Assembly: GCF_900105175.1 (NCBI RefSeq)
Contig: NZ_LT629771.1
Coordinates: 3,791,501 to 3,855,500, forward strand
DNA length: 64,000 nt
Direction: 5' to 3'
DNA from: Jiangella sp. DSM 45060
GTDB taxonomy: Bacteria > Actinomycetota > Actinomycetes > Jiangellales > Jiangellaceae
The position numbers were made by a program, and so were the translations under genes. The notes below the pieces were generated by a model, which saw only the letters and a program-made list of their open reading frames with translations, did not search any database and was not told the origin of the DNA. Below are positions 8,555 to 18,820 of the stretch, piece after piece (within the stretch, counting starts at the first letter, position 1; each line of letters opens with the position of its first letter).

Positions 8555-8776
8555 TCAGTCCGGCGGGGCGAGGCTCATCGGGCCGTAGACCTCGCGGCCT
8601 TCCTCGACCAGCACGACCGAGTCGACGCCGGCGTCGACGAGTTCGCGCCAGTGTTCGCCGAGCCAGCTCTCGGCGTCGGACTGGGTCGGGAACCCGGCCT
8701 CGGAGCGTCCCGCGCCGTCGTCGACGCCCGCGGCGGGCGTTCCGTCCGGTGCCAGGAACCGCCACGTCCAGCTCAT
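8555..8776 (-). CDS. small conserved actinobacterial protein, 73 aa
   Basis: Begins MSWTWRFLAPDGTPA and contains FPTQSDAESWLGEHWRELVDAGVDSVVL, then EEGREVYGPMSL. The fold is predicted alpha/beta and the pattern resembles small conserved actinobacterial proteins of unknown role. I chose the ATG at 8776 because GGGAGG lies 5 nt upstream; an in-frame start at 8860 would add 28 residues without such a site. Not linked to any operon. Confidence 0.75.
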   Translation of the reverse strand: MSWTWRFLAPDGTPAAGVDDGAGRSEAGFPTQSDAESWLGEHWRELVDAGVDSVVLVEEGREVYGPMSLAPPD

Positions 8777-8915
8777 CTTCGCCTCCCGATCGACGCCTTC
8801 ACTCCGCCTGACAGTACGGTCCGCCGTTCGCGGACCGGCGACCGGCCCGATGTGCGCCACGTCACATCGATCGCGGCGTCATGACTCGGCGGCTGCTCTG
8901 TCTTGACGGGTACAA

Positions 8916-8956
8916 GGGCGCGTCGTTGCCGCGCAGGGGACGGCAACGACGCGCCC
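8916..8956. other. perfect 16-bp stem hairpin
   Basis: GGGCGCGTCGTTGCCG (8916-8931) pairs exactly with CGGCAACGACGCGCCC (8941-8956) around a 9-nt loop. It lies between divergent genes, 90 nt upstream of the MFS start, with no T-run after it. This may be a transcript-leader structure or the remains of a terminator of a lost gene. Confidence 0.7.
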
Positions 8957-9048
8957 TCGGCCTGTGCTCAGGGCTTCTTGACAAGACACGCGTCATGCTG
9001 TTGCCTTCCGCGTAAAGTTCAGTTCGCGGGGGGCGGGAGTTCATCGAC

Positions 9049-10302
9049 GTGGGTAGTTCAGCGCCCGCAAGGCGCGAGCGTCTGCTCAGCGACCCGGACG
9101 TCTTCCGGTACGTGGCGGCGCGCATCGTTTCACTGACCGGCTCGGCAGTCACCTTCATCGCCATGCCGGTCCTCATCTACGGCATCACCGCGTCGGCCAC
9201 GTGGACGTCGCTGGTCATCGTCGCCGAGGCCGTGCCGTACCTGCTGTTCGGCCTGTGGGCGGGCGCGCTGGCCGATCACGCCGACCGGCGCCGGATGATG
9301 GTCGGCGCCGACCTCCTGGCGGCGATCGCACTGGCCACGGTGCCGATCGCGTTCTGGCTCGACTCCCTGACGGCCGCCCACGTGCTGGTGGCCGCGTTCG
9401 TCGTCCGCACCATCTACGTGTTCTTCGACGCCGCGAACCAGGGGGCGCTGCCCACGCTCGTCGGGCGCGAACGGCTGCCCGCGGCGAACGCGCTGGTGGC
9501 GGGCGGCAGCACGGTCGCCGAGACGGTGGTGCCGATGATCGCCGGCGCCCTCATCGTGATCATCTCCCCCGCGTCGATCATCGCCATCGACGTGCTGACG
9601 TTCGTCGCGTCGGCGCTGCTCATCCGCGGCATCGTCCGGCCGCTGACCGGGGCGCGGACGGCCGAGAGCACGCTGCGGCTGTCCGCCGTCGCCGAGGGCA
9701 CGCGGTTCATCCTGCGGCACGAGATCATCCGGGTGATGATCATCATCGGCGTGCTGGTGGCGTTCAGCGCCGGGTCGCTGATGGCCATCCTCGTCGTCTG
9801 GGCCGACCGCACCCTCGGCGTCCAGGAGGGCGACTGGCGCCTCGGCATGCTGTTCGGCGCCTGGGGCATCGGCGCCGTCGCCGGCAGCATCCTCATGCCC
9901 CGGCTGATGCGCGCCTTCGGCGGGGCGAGGTCGGCGCTGATCGTGCTGCCGTTCGCGGCCGCCGCCGGCGTCACCGTCGCGCTGGCGGAGACCTGGCTGA
10001 CCGGCGCCCTGTCGATCGCCGGGTGGTCGCTGATGTACCTCGTCATCGCGACGATCTCGGTGACGCTGCGCCAGCAGGTGACGCCGGAGCGGCTGATGAG
10101 CCGCGTCATGACGGCCGGCCGCATGGCCACCTTCGGCGTCGGCTACCCCCTGGGCGCGGTCGCGGCCGGCGCGCTGGCCGGCGCGTTCGACACCGACGAG
10201 GCGGTGCTGGTCTGCCAGCTGTCGCTGGTGCTCGCGGCGGTCATCGCCTGGCTGTCGCCGCTGCGATCCGCGCCGAAGCGGCTCGACGTCGCCGAGGGCT
10301 GA
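9049..10302 (+). CDS. MFS transporter (enterobactin exporter EntS-like)
   Basis: 417 residues with about 11-12 hydrophobic helices. FRYVAARIVSLTGSAVTFIAMPVLIY at the N-terminus and GLWAGALADHADRRRMMVGADLL (MFS motif A between helices 2 and 3) place it in the MFS_3/EntS-like drug or siderophore exporter group. GTG start at 9049 with GCGGGAG upstream. Its TGA abuts the convergent gcvT stop with no gap, making TGATCA. Substrate unknown. Confidence 0.88.
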   Translation: MGSSAPARRERLLSDPDVFRYVAARIVSLTGSAVTFIAMPVLIYGITASATWTSLVIVAEAVPYLLFGLWAGALADHADRRRMMVGADLLAAIALATVPIAFWLDSLTAAHVLVAAFVVRTIYVFFDAANQGALPTLVGRERLPAANALVAGGSTVAETVVPMIAGALIVIISPASIIAIDVLTFVASALLIRGIVRPLTGARTAESTLRLSAVAEGTRFILRHEIIRVMIIIGVLVAFSAGSLMAILVVWADRTLGVQEGDWRLGMLFGAWGIGAVAGSILMPRLMRAFGGARSALIVLPFAAAAGVTVALAETWLTGALSIAGWSLMYLVIATISVTLRQQVTPERLMSRVMTAGRMATFGVGYPLGAVAAGALAGAFDTDEAVLVCQLSLVLAAVIAWLSPLRSAPKRLDVAEG

Positions 10303-11409
10303 TCAGCCCGTCTTCGTCGACGGCTGCACGAACGGCGGCTTGACCACCTCGAACGTCTCGGCCCGGCCGCGGACGTCGACCTGGACGTCGGCGCCGTCGG
10401 CGACGTCGGGCGGCAGCAGCGCCAGCCCGATGCCCTGCTTCAGCGTCGGCGAGAACGTCCCGGACGTCACCGTGCCGGCCGGCTCGCCGTCGACGGACAC
10501 CGTCATGCCCGGACGCGGAATGCCGCGGCCGCGCGCCTTGAGGCCCCGCAGGCGGCGGGCCGGCCCGGCCGCCTTCTCGGCCAGCAGCGCGTCGCGGCCC
10601 CAGAAGGCCGGCTTGGACCAGCCGACCGCCCAGCCGGCCCGCGCCTGCACCGGCGAGATGTCCAGCGAGAGGTCCTGGCCGTGCAGCGGGTAGCCCATCT
10701 CGGTGCGCAGGGTGTCGCGGGCGCCCAGTCCGGCCGGCGCGATGCCGAACCCGGAACCGGCCGCCAGCAGCGCGTCCCACACCCGCCCGGCGTCGTCCCA
10801 CGGGACGAGCAGCTCGTAGCCGCGCTCGCCGGTGTACCCGGTGCGGCAGACGGTGAGCGGGACGCCGTCGTGCGTGGCCTCGGCGAACGACATGTACGCG
10901 TGGCCGGTCGGCAGCCCGAGCGCGTCGAGCACCTCGTCGCTGTTCGGGCCCTGGACGGCGAGGACGGCGAAGTCGCGGTGCCGGTCGCGCACCTCGACGC
11001 CGGCGGGCGCGGCGGCCGCGAGCCGGCGGACCACCTCGGCGTTGTTGGCGGCGTTGGGCACCAGCAGGAGGTCGTCGTCGGCGCGCAGGTACACGATGAG
11101 GTCGTCGACGACGCCGCCGGACTCGTCGCAGCACAGCGTGTACTGCGCCTCCCCCGGCCCGATCTTCTCCAGCGCGTTCGTGAGGCACGAGTCGACGAAC
11201 GCCCGCGCGCCCGGCCCGGTGACCGACGCCTTGCCGAGGTGGCTGACGTCGAACAGGCCGGCCCGCTCGCGGACGGCCGTGTGCTCGTCGACGATGCCGG
11301 TGTACTGCAGCGGCATCGACCAGCCGCCGAACTCGGCGAACTTGGCGCCCAGCGCCACGTGGCGGTCGTACAGAGAGGTCCTGGCGAGGTCGTCGGTCGT
11401 CACGGCCAC
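10303..11409 (-). CDS. gcvT: glycine cleavage system T protein (aminomethyltransferase)
   Basis: 368 residues, normal for GcvT, which transfers the methylene group from aminomethyl-lipoyl-H protein to tetrahydrofolate. Visible family features: [26 protein letters not shown], the [19 protein letters not shown] segment and [25 protein letters not shown] start at 11409 is used (another GTG two codons in). Other gcv genes are not adjacent. It is divergent from the phosphoesterase gene, 25 nt away. Confidence 0.94.
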   Translation of the reverse strand: MAVTTDDLARTSLYDRHVALGAKFAEFGGWSMPLQYTGIVDEHTAVRERAGLFDVSHLGKASVTGPGARAFVDSCLTNALEKIGPGEAQYTLCCDESGGVVDDLIVYLRADDDLLLVPNAANNAEVVRRLAAAAPAGVEVRDRHRDFAVLAVQGPNSDEVLDALGLPTGHAYMSFAEATHDGVPLTVCRTGYTGERGYELLVPWDDAGRVWDALLAAGSGFGIAPAGLGARDTLRTEMGYPLHGQDLSLDISPVQARAGWAVGWSKPAFWGRDALLAEKAAGPARRLRGLKARGRGIPRPGMTVSVDGEPAGTVTSGTFSPTLKQGIGLALLPPDVADGADVQVDVRGRAETFEVVKPPFVQPSTKTG

Positions 11410-11434
11410 ACCCTACGGGGTCTACCCTCGGCGC

Positions 11435-12196
11435 ATGGTCGCCTCGGTCGCCGTCCTGTCCGATGTCCACGGCGCGCTGCCCGCGCTCGACGCGGTGCTG
11501 GCCGAGCCGGACGTGCGGTCGGCCGAGCGCATCGTGCTGACCGGCGACATCGCGGCCGGGCCGATGCCCGTCGAGACGCTGGACCGGCTGGTCGCCGAGG
11601 GCGACCGGGTGGTGTGGGTGCGCGGCAACGCCGACCGCGAGCTGGTCGCCGTCGCGCGCGGCGCGACGTCCGGCATCGACGTCTCGAACTGGGCCGGGAA
11701 GCAGCTGCGAGCCGATCAGGTCGACCTGCTGGCGAACCTGCCGCACCCCGTGACGCTGGACGTCGGCGGGTTCGGGCCGGTGCTGTTCTGCCACGGCACA
11801 CCCCGCGACGACGACGAGGTCGTCCTGGTCGACAGCTCGCTCGCCCGCTGGGCCGAGGTGCTCTCGACGGTGCCCGCCGACGTGCGCACCGTCGTCTGCG
11901 GGCACACCCACATGCCGTTCCAGCGCCTCGTCGACCGCCGCCTGGTGGTGAACCCGGGCAGCGTCGGCATGCCCTACGGCCGGCCCGGGCCGCACTGGGC
12001 GCTGCTGCGCGACGGCGTGGTGTCGTTGCGGCGCACGGCGATCGACCCGGACGCGCTGGGCGACGCGGTCGTGGCGGCGAGCGGGTATCCGGACCGGGCG
12101 GCGTGGGCGGACGAGTACGCGCGCGCCGTCCACTCCGACGCCGAGGCGCTGACGGTGTTCGCACCGCGGGCCGGACACGGGGTGACCCGGCGGTAG
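11435..12196 (+). CDS. metallophosphoesterase (YfcE/MJ0936-like)
   Basis: 253 residues of a calcineurin-like phosphoesterase. Metal-ligand motifs occur in order: LSDVHGALPALDAV (D-x-H), LTGDIAAGP (GD), VWVRGNADRE (GN), LFCHGTPRDDD (H) and VVCGHTHMPF (GHTH), then NPGSVGMP. ATG at 11435. Family enzymes hydrolyse phosphodiesters or phosphoproteins; the substrate is not evident. Confidence 0.92.
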   Translation: MVASVAVLSDVHGALPALDAVLAEPDVRSAERIVLTGDIAAGPMPVETLDRLVAEGDRVVWVRGNADRELVAVARGATSGIDVSNWAGKQLRADQVDLLANLPHPVTLDVGGFGPVLFCHGTPRDDDEVVLVDSSLARWAEVLSTVPADVRTVVCGHTHMPFQRLVDRRLVVNPGSVGMPYGRPGPHWALLRDGVVSLRRTAIDPDALGDAVVAASGYPDRAAWADEYARAVHSDAEALTVFAPRAGHGVTRR

Positions 12197-12239
12197 CATC
12201 GGGCGAATCGACTGAAACACGCGCGACGTCAGGAGAACC

Positions 12240-13736
<1,497 letters not shown>

Positions 13737-13768
13737 CGGCTCCGCTCAGGACGGCGGTCGCGTAGCGC

Positions 13769-14092
13769 TCAGGCGCCGCGGCCGCCGTTCTTGCGATTCC
13801 ACTCGCGCATGCGCTGCGGGTAGCCGACGACCTGCGCGTCGTAGGCCGGGATGCCCAGCTTGCGGGCCAGCCCGTGCGCCGCGGCGGCGTCGCGCACCCG
13901 CCGCCGCGTCCACTCGCCGTCGTGGGCGACGAAGACGACGGTGGTGGCCGTCATGGTGGTCGGCGGCTCGACGAACGCCTCGACGCCGCGGCGGGTGCGG
14001 GCGAACTCCTCGAGGTGCTTGACGTCGGCGGAGTCGGCAGCGCGGTCCAAGCTGCCGTCGGCGCTCTTCCGCCGTCGCCGGAACAACCCCAT
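13769..14092 (-). CDS. conserved hypothetical protein between pepA and lpd
   Basis: 107 residues starting MGLFRRRRKSADGSLD, with ADVKHLEEFARTRRGVEAFVEPPTTMTATTVVFVAHDGEWTRRRV and a C-terminal GIPAYDAQVVGYPQRMREWNRK. I chose the ATG at 14092 (GGAGG 8-9 nt upstream) over 14128. It is a familiar actinobacterial companion gene of the pepA-lpd region; function unknown. Convergent with pepA. Confidence 0.78.
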   Translation of the reverse strand: MGLFRRRRKSADGSLDRAADSADVKHLEEFARTRRGVEAFVEPPTTMTATTVVFVAHDGEWTRRRVRDAAAAHGLARKLGIPAYDAQVVGYPQRMREWNRKNGGRGA

Positions 14093-14245
14093 TGCCTCGA
14101 CCTCCGAGTCCGTTCGCCGGGTGGACACCAGACACTACCTGCTCACAGTGCAACGTCCCGGTCCGGTGAATGGTGTCGGAACAGCGAATGGAAGGATGCT
14201 GTTGACGCGGTAGAGCGCACAACGACGACACCGAGGAGCACCACC

Positions 14246-15628
14246 GTGGCCGACACTGCCGGTTTCGACGTCATCATCCTGGGCGGCGGGAGCGGCGGCT
14301 ACGCCGCGGCGTTCCGCGCCAGCGAACTGGGCATGAAGGTCGCCCTCGTCGAGAAGGACAAACTCGGCGGCACGTGTCTGCACTACGGCTGCATCCCCAC
14401 CAAGGCGCTGCTGCACGCCGCCGAGATCGCCGACAACTCCCGCGACAGCGAGCAGTTCGGCGTCAAGACCACCTTCGACGGCATCGACATGCCCGGCGTG
14501 AACACGTACAAGGACGGCGTCGTCGCCCGCATGTACAAGGGCCTGCAGGGCCTGTTCAAGGCCAACAAGGTCACCGTCATCGAGGGCGAGGGCAAGCTCG
14601 CCGGTCCCAACGCCGTCGAGGTCGGCGGCACGCGGTACGAGGGCCGTCACATCGTCCTGGCCACGGGGTCGCGGTCGCGGTCGCTGCCGGGTCTCGACAT
14701 CGACGGCACCCACGTCATCAGCAGCTACGAGGCGCTGCGGCTCGACCGCGTCCCGAAGTCGGCGGTCGTGCTCGGCGGCGGCGTCATCGGCGTCGAGTTC
14801 GCCAGCGTGTGGCGCTCCTTCGGCGCCGACGTCACCATCGTCGAGGCGCTGCCCCGGCTGGTGCCGGCCGAGGACGCGTCCGCCTCGAAGGTCGTCGAGC
14901 GGGTCTTCCGCAAGCGCGGCATCGGCTTCAAGACCGGCGTGCGGTTCGCCGGCGTCGAGAAGCACGACGGTGGCGTCACCGTGTCGCTGGAGAACGGCGA
15001 GACCCTCGACGCCGAGCTGCTGCTGGTCGCCGTCGGACGCGGCCCGGTCACCGAGAACCTCGGCTACGAGGAGAACGGCGTCACGCTCGACCGCGGCGTC
15101 GTCGTCACCGACGAGCGACTGCGCACGTCGGTGCCGAACGTGTACGCCGTCGGCGACATCGTCCCCGGCCTGCAGCTGGCGCACCGCGGCTTCGCGCACG
15201 GCATCTTCGTCGCCGAGGAGATCGCCGGCCTCAATCCCGTGCCCGTCGACGACCTCGGCATCCCCAAGGTCACCTACTGCGACCCCGAGGTCGCCTCCGT
15301 CGGCCTCACCGAGGCGCAGGCCAAGGAGCGGCTGGGCGACGACAAGGTCGAGACGCTCGAGTACGGCCTCGGCGGCAACGGCAAGAGCCAGATCCTCAAG
15401 ACGCAGGGCTTCGCCAAGCTCGTGCGCGAGAAGGACGGCCCGGTCATCGGCGTGCACCTCGTCGGCGCCCGGGTCGGCGAGCTCATCGCCGAGGCACAGC
15501 TCATCTACAACTGGGAGGCCATGCCGTACGAGGTCGCCCAGCTGATCCACCCGCACCCCACCCAGAGCGAGGCGCTGGGCGAGGCGCACCTCGCACTGGC
15601 CGGGAAGCCGTTGCACGTCCACGGCTGA
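14246..15628 (+). CDS. lpdA: dihydrolipoyl dehydrogenase (E3)
   Basis: 460 residues, the normal E3 length. FAD-binding GGGSGGYAAAFRASELG, redox disulfide in GGTCLHYGCIPTK (Cys44 and Cys49), NAD-binding LGGGVIGVEFASVW, and the C-terminal catalytic His-Glu in HPHPTQSEALGE. GTG at 14246 with GAGGAG upstream; the frame is open further upstream but without homology. It reoxidises the lipoyl groups of the E2 encoded 69 nt downstream. Confidence 0.96.
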   Translation: MADTAGFDVIILGGGSGGYAAAFRASELGMKVALVEKDKLGGTCLHYGCIPTKALLHAAEIADNSRDSEQFGVKTTFDGIDMPGVNTYKDGVVARMYKGLQGLFKANKVTVIEGEGKLAGPNAVEVGGTRYEGRHIVLATGSRSRSLPGLDIDGTHVISSYEALRLDRVPKSAVVLGGGVIGVEFASVWRSFGADVTIVEALPRLVPAEDASASKVVERVFRKRGIGFKTGVRFAGVEKHDGGVTVSLENGETLDAELLLVAVGRGPVTENLGYEENGVTLDRGVVVTDERLRTSVPNVYAVGDIVPGLQLAHRGFAHGIFVAEEIAGLNPVPVDDLGIPKVTYCDPEVASVGLTEAQAKERLGDDKVETLEYGLGGNGKSQILKTQGFAKLVREKDGPVIGVHLVGARVGELIAEAQLIYNWEAMPYEVAQLIHPHPTQSEALGEAHLALAGKPLHVHG

Positions 15629-15697
15629 CCTGCCGGGGCATAAGCTTGCCTCTGCCCAGTAGCGACGGACCGTACGTAGGACTCGAGAGGACATTCG

Positions 15698-17542
15698 ATG
15701 GCAACCTCCGTCACCTTGCCCGCACTCGGCGAGAGCGTCACCGAGGGCACAGTGACCCGCTGGCTCAAGCAGCCGGGTGACACGGTCGCCGTCGACGAGC
15801 CGCTGCTCGAGATCTCCACCGACAAGGTCGACACCGAGATCCCGTCGCCGGTCGGCGGCACGCTGCTGGAGATCAAGGTCGCCGAGGACGAGACCGTCGA
15901 GGTGGGCGCCGAGCTGGCGGTCATCGGCGAGGCGGGCGAGTCCGCGGGCGACGGCGGCAGCGGCGGCCAGGCGGCTGCCGAAGAGGCCGCCCCGGCTCAG
16001 GCCGAGGCCGCTCCGGCTCCGGCGGAGGCCGCGCCCGCTCCCGAGGCTGCTCCGGCGGCGGAGGCCGCTCCCGAGGCTGCTCCGGCTCCTGAGGCCCCGG
16101 CGGAGGCGCCGGCCGCTCCGGCCGCGTCGTCCGGGTCGTCCGGCGAGGGCACGCCGATCACGCTGCCGGCGCTGGGCGAGAGCGTCACCGAGGGCACGGT
16201 CACCCGCTGGCTCAAGCAGCCGGGCGACACCGTCGCCGTCGACGAGCCGCTGCTCGAGATCTCCACCGACAAGGTCGACACCGAGATCCCGTCGCCGGTC
16301 GGCGGCACACTGCTGGAGATCAAGGTCGCCGAGGACGAGACCGTCGAGGTCGGCGCGGTGCTCGCGCTGGTCGGCACGGGCGACGGCGCGGCCGCACCGG
16401 GTCCGGCTCCCGCCGCCCCGGCGCCGGCCCAGGAGGCGGCGCCCGAGCCCGCCCCCGAGCCGCAGCCCGCCCCGTCGGCCCCCACGCCCGCCCCGGTCCC
16501 GCAGGCGCCGCAGACCCCGGGCCCGCAGGCGACCGCCACGCAGGCTCCGCCCGCTTCGGCTCCGACCCCGGCGGCCCCCGCCGCGGCGCCGTCCGGCAAC
16601 GGCACCCCGTACGTCACGCCGCTGGTGCGCAAGCTGGCCGGCCAGCACGGCATCGACCTCGCCACCGTCAAGGGCACCGGCATCGGCGGCCGGGTCCGCA
16701 AGCAGGACGTGCTGGCCGCGGCCGAGGCCGCGAAGGCCGCCGCCGCGCAGCCGGCCCCGTCCGCCGCGGCGCCGGCGGCCCAGCCGGCCGCCGCGCCCGA
16801 GACGGTCGAGCCGTCGCCGCTGCGGGGCACCACCGAGAAGCTGACCCGCATGCGCAAGGTCATCGCCAAGCGCGTGCACGAGTCGCTGCAGGAGACCGCG
16901 CAGCTCACCAGCGTCGTCGAGATCGACATCACGACGCTGGCCCGGCTGCGCAACCGCGTCAAGGCCGACTTCGCCCAGCGCGAGGGCGTCAAGCTGTCGT
17001 TCCTGCCGTTCTTCGCGAAGGCCGCGGTCGAGGCGCTCAAGCAGCACCCGAAGATCAACGCCTCGATCGACGTCGAGAAGGGCGAGGTCACCTACCACGA
17101 CCGCGAGAACCTCGTCATCGCCGTCGACACCGAGCAGGGCCTGCTCGTGCCGGTCGTCAAGGACGCCGGCGACCTCAACATCGCCGGGCTGGCGCGCAAG
17201 ATCGCCGAGGTCGCCGAGAAAGCCCGCACCGGCAAACTGACGCCCGACGAGATCACCGGCGGCACGTTCACGCTGACGAACACCGGCAGCCGGGGCGCGC
17301 TGTTCGACACGCCGATCTTCTTCCAGCCGCAGGTCGCGATCCTCGGCACCGGCGCCGTCGTCAAGCGTCCGATGGTCATCGACGACCCCAACCTGGGCGA
17401 GACCATCGCCGTCCGGCACATGGTGTACTTCGCGCTCAGCTACGACCACCGGCTGGTCGACGGCGCCGACGCCGCCCGCTTCCTCACCACGGTGAAGCAG
17501 CGGCTCGAGGGCGGACGGTTCGAGGCCGACCTGGGCCTCTGA
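15698..17542 (+). CDS. sucB: 2-oxoacid dehydrogenase E2 with two lipoyl domains
   Basis: 614 residues. Lipoyl domain 1 is ~1-80 and lipoyl domain 2 ~150-230, each with the lipoylated Lys in [10 protein letters not shown]. Ala/Pro-rich linkers follow each; the peripheral subunit-binding domain is ~305-345 ([15 protein letters not shown]...GRVRKQDVL). The catalytic acyltransferase domain is ~375-614 with [12 protein letters not shown] (His and Asp). The name sucB follows the actinobacterial convention; this E2 may serve both pyruvate and 2-oxoglutarate complexes. The two lipoyl coding segments are almost identical in DNA. Confidence 0.92.
   Translation: MATSVTLPALGESVTEGTVTRWLKQPGDTVAVDEPLLEISTDKVDTEIPSPVGGTLLEIKVAEDETVEVGAELAVIGEAGESAGDGGSGGQAAAEEAAPAQAEAAPAPAEAAPAPEAAPAAEAAPEAAPAPEAPAEAPAAPAASSGSSGEGTPITLPALGESVTEGTVTRWLKQPGDTVAVDEPLLEISTDKVDTEIPSPVGGTLLEIKVAEDETVEVGAVLALVGTGDGAAAPGPAPAAPAPAQEAAPEPAPEPQPAPSAPTPAPVPQAPQTPGPQATATQAPPASAPTPAAPAAAPSGNGTPYVTPLVRKLAGQHGIDLATVKGTGIGGRVRKQDVLAAAEAAKAAAAQPAPSAAAPAAQPAAAPETVEPSPLRGTTEKLTRMRKVIAKRVHESLQETAQLTSVVEIDITTLARLRNRVKADFAQREGVKLSFLPFFAKAAVEALKQHPKINASIDVEKGEVTYHDRENLVIAVDTEQGLLVPVVKDAGDLNIAGLARKIAEVAEKARTGKLTPDEITGGTFTLTNTGSRGALFDTPIFFQPQVAILGTGAVVKRPMVIDDPNLGETIAVRHMVYFALSYDHRLVDGADAARFLTTVKQRLEGGRFEADLGL
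15718..15907 (+). repeat. lipoyl-domain coding repeat, copy 1
   Basis: Nearly identical in DNA, including third positions, to 16165-16354 (offset 447 bases, 149 codons). Only a handful of silent changes are seen, which suggests recent duplication or gene conversion. Confidence 0.85.
16165..16354 (+). repeat. lipoyl-domain coding repeat, copy 2
   Basis: Second member of the pair with 15718-15907. The surrounding Ala/Pro linkers are not conserved between copies, so identity is confined to the folded domain. Confidence 0.85.
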
Positions 17543-17546
17543 CCCC

Positions 17547-18437
17547 GTGCGGGTCGCTGTCGCGGGCTCCAGCGGCTTCGTCGGGTCGGCGCTGGTCGCC
17601 GGGCTGGAGTCCGCCGGACACGAGGTCGTGCGGCTGGTGCGGCACGCTCCGGCGGCCGCGAACGAGGCGCGGTGGGACCCCGAGCAGGGCGTGGTCCCGC
17701 TCGCCCGCCTCACCGACGTCGAGGCCGTCGTGCACCTCGGCGGCGTCAACGTCGGCTCGCACCGCTGGACCCGCCGGTTCAAGAAGGAGCTGCACCACAG
17801 CCGCATCCGCTCGACGACGGTGCTCGCGTCCGCGCTGACGGGTCTGTCCGTGCGGCCGCGGGTCTTCGTCTGCGCGTCGGCCATGGGCTACTACGGCCCC
17901 GACCGCGGCCGCGAGCTCCTGGACGAGGAGTCCGGTCCCGGCGACGGCTTCCTCGCCGGCCTGTGCCAGGACTGGGAGCACGCCGCCCAGCCCGCCCGGG
18001 CCGCCGACATCGCCGTCTGCCACTCGCGCTTCGGCCTCGTGATCGGGCCCGGCGGCGGGGCGCTGAAGCCGTTGCTGCCGCTGTTCCGGCTCGGGCTGGG
18101 CGGCCACTTCGGCAACGGCGAGCAGTTCTGGAGCCCCGTCTCCCTGCACGACACCGTGCGGGCCCTCCGCTTCCTCGTCGAGCAACACGGCTGCGTCGGC
18201 CCCTACAACGTGACGGCGCCCGAGCCGGTGTCGAACGGCGAGTTCAGCCGGGTGCTCGCGGCGGAACTGCACCGGCCGCGGCTGCTGCCCGTGCCCGGGT
18301 TCGCCCTGCAGATCGCCATCGGCCAGGCGTCGTCCGAGCTGCTCGGCAGCCTGCGGGTCGTGCCGACGCGGCTCAGTGAGGCCGGGTTCGAGTTCGAGCA
18401 TCCGGAGGTGCGGGCGATCATCCGCTCCGCTCTCTGA
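17547..18437 (+). CDS. TIGR01777-family epimerase-like protein
   Basis: 296 residues of an extended SDR fold: VAVAGSSGFVGSALVAGLESAGHEVVRLVR is the Rossmann GxxGxxG, RIRSTTVLASAL and SAMGYYGPDRGRELLDEESGPGDGFLA are typical of the YfcH/SulA TIGR01777 group, and a DUF1731 tail (PTRLSEAGFEFEHPEVRAI) closes it. GTG start, 4 nt after the E2 stop. The biochemical role is unknown; linkage to lpd-sucB is common in actinobacteria. Confidence 0.9.
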   Translation: MRVAVAGSSGFVGSALVAGLESAGHEVVRLVRHAPAAANEARWDPEQGVVPLARLTDVEAVVHLGGVNVGSHRWTRRFKKELHHSRIRSTTVLASALTGLSVRPRVFVCASAMGYYGPDRGRELLDEESGPGDGFLAGLCQDWEHAAQPARAADIAVCHSRFGLVIGPGGGALKPLLPLFRLGLGGHFGNGEQFWSPVSLHDTVRALRFLVEQHGCVGPYNVTAPEPVSNGEFSRVLAAELHRPRLLPVPGFALQIAIGQASSELLGSLRVVPTRLSEAGFEFEHPEVRAIIRSAL

Positions 18438-18820
18438 TCTCTCGGTTCGCCGGGCCGCTGGTTGGCTGAGTGGCCGCGTTGGCCAGCCCCCTGCTGCTCT
18501 CGATCGTCGGGGGCCGGCCGGAAAATGGGCCCGGGCTTCTAGGTCTGCTGCGCTTCTTCTCCGTTGGCCGCTCACTGGCCGTGGGTGGCGTTTCGGCTAC
18601 CGGCTCCGCTGCTGGGCCCGGTCCGCTGGCCGCCTCTGGCCGCTTCGGGTAGGGCTACCGGCTCCGCTCGGCTCGTCCATCGCTGGCCGCTGACGTGGCA
18701 TGGAAGCGGCGCTGCTCGAGCGTCGCGTCGCGCCGTGGTAGGTCGACCCCTCCCGGCCCGGGTGGGGCCCACCCTACGGGCGGGCACCGACAACGTCGCT
18801 GCGCCGCGACGCCGCGCGGG
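18438..18820. other. intergenic region between convergent genes
   Basis: About 380 bases without a supported gene. It has GC-rich, Leu/Ala/Gly low-complexity frames with repeated CTGGCCGC-type words, and one copy of the interspersed hairpin element near its right end. No obvious T-run terminator. Confidence 0.65.
18731..18804 (+). repeat. interspersed hairpin element
   Basis: Contains GTGGTAGGTCGACCCC, CCCGGCCCGGGTGGGGCCCACCC and TACGGGCGGGCACCGACAACG in the same order as the 8275-8340 copy. It lies between the 3' ends of two convergent genes, where it could serve as a bidirectional transcription barrier. Confidence 0.75.

Noticed and set aside
7866-8811. overlapping open frames in the 7.9-8.8 kb region
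   Set aside because: All are low-complexity frames over repeats, in several phases on both strands, without start signals.
8916-8956. intrinsic terminator
   Set aside because: The stem is perfect but no T-run follows and no gene ends toward it.
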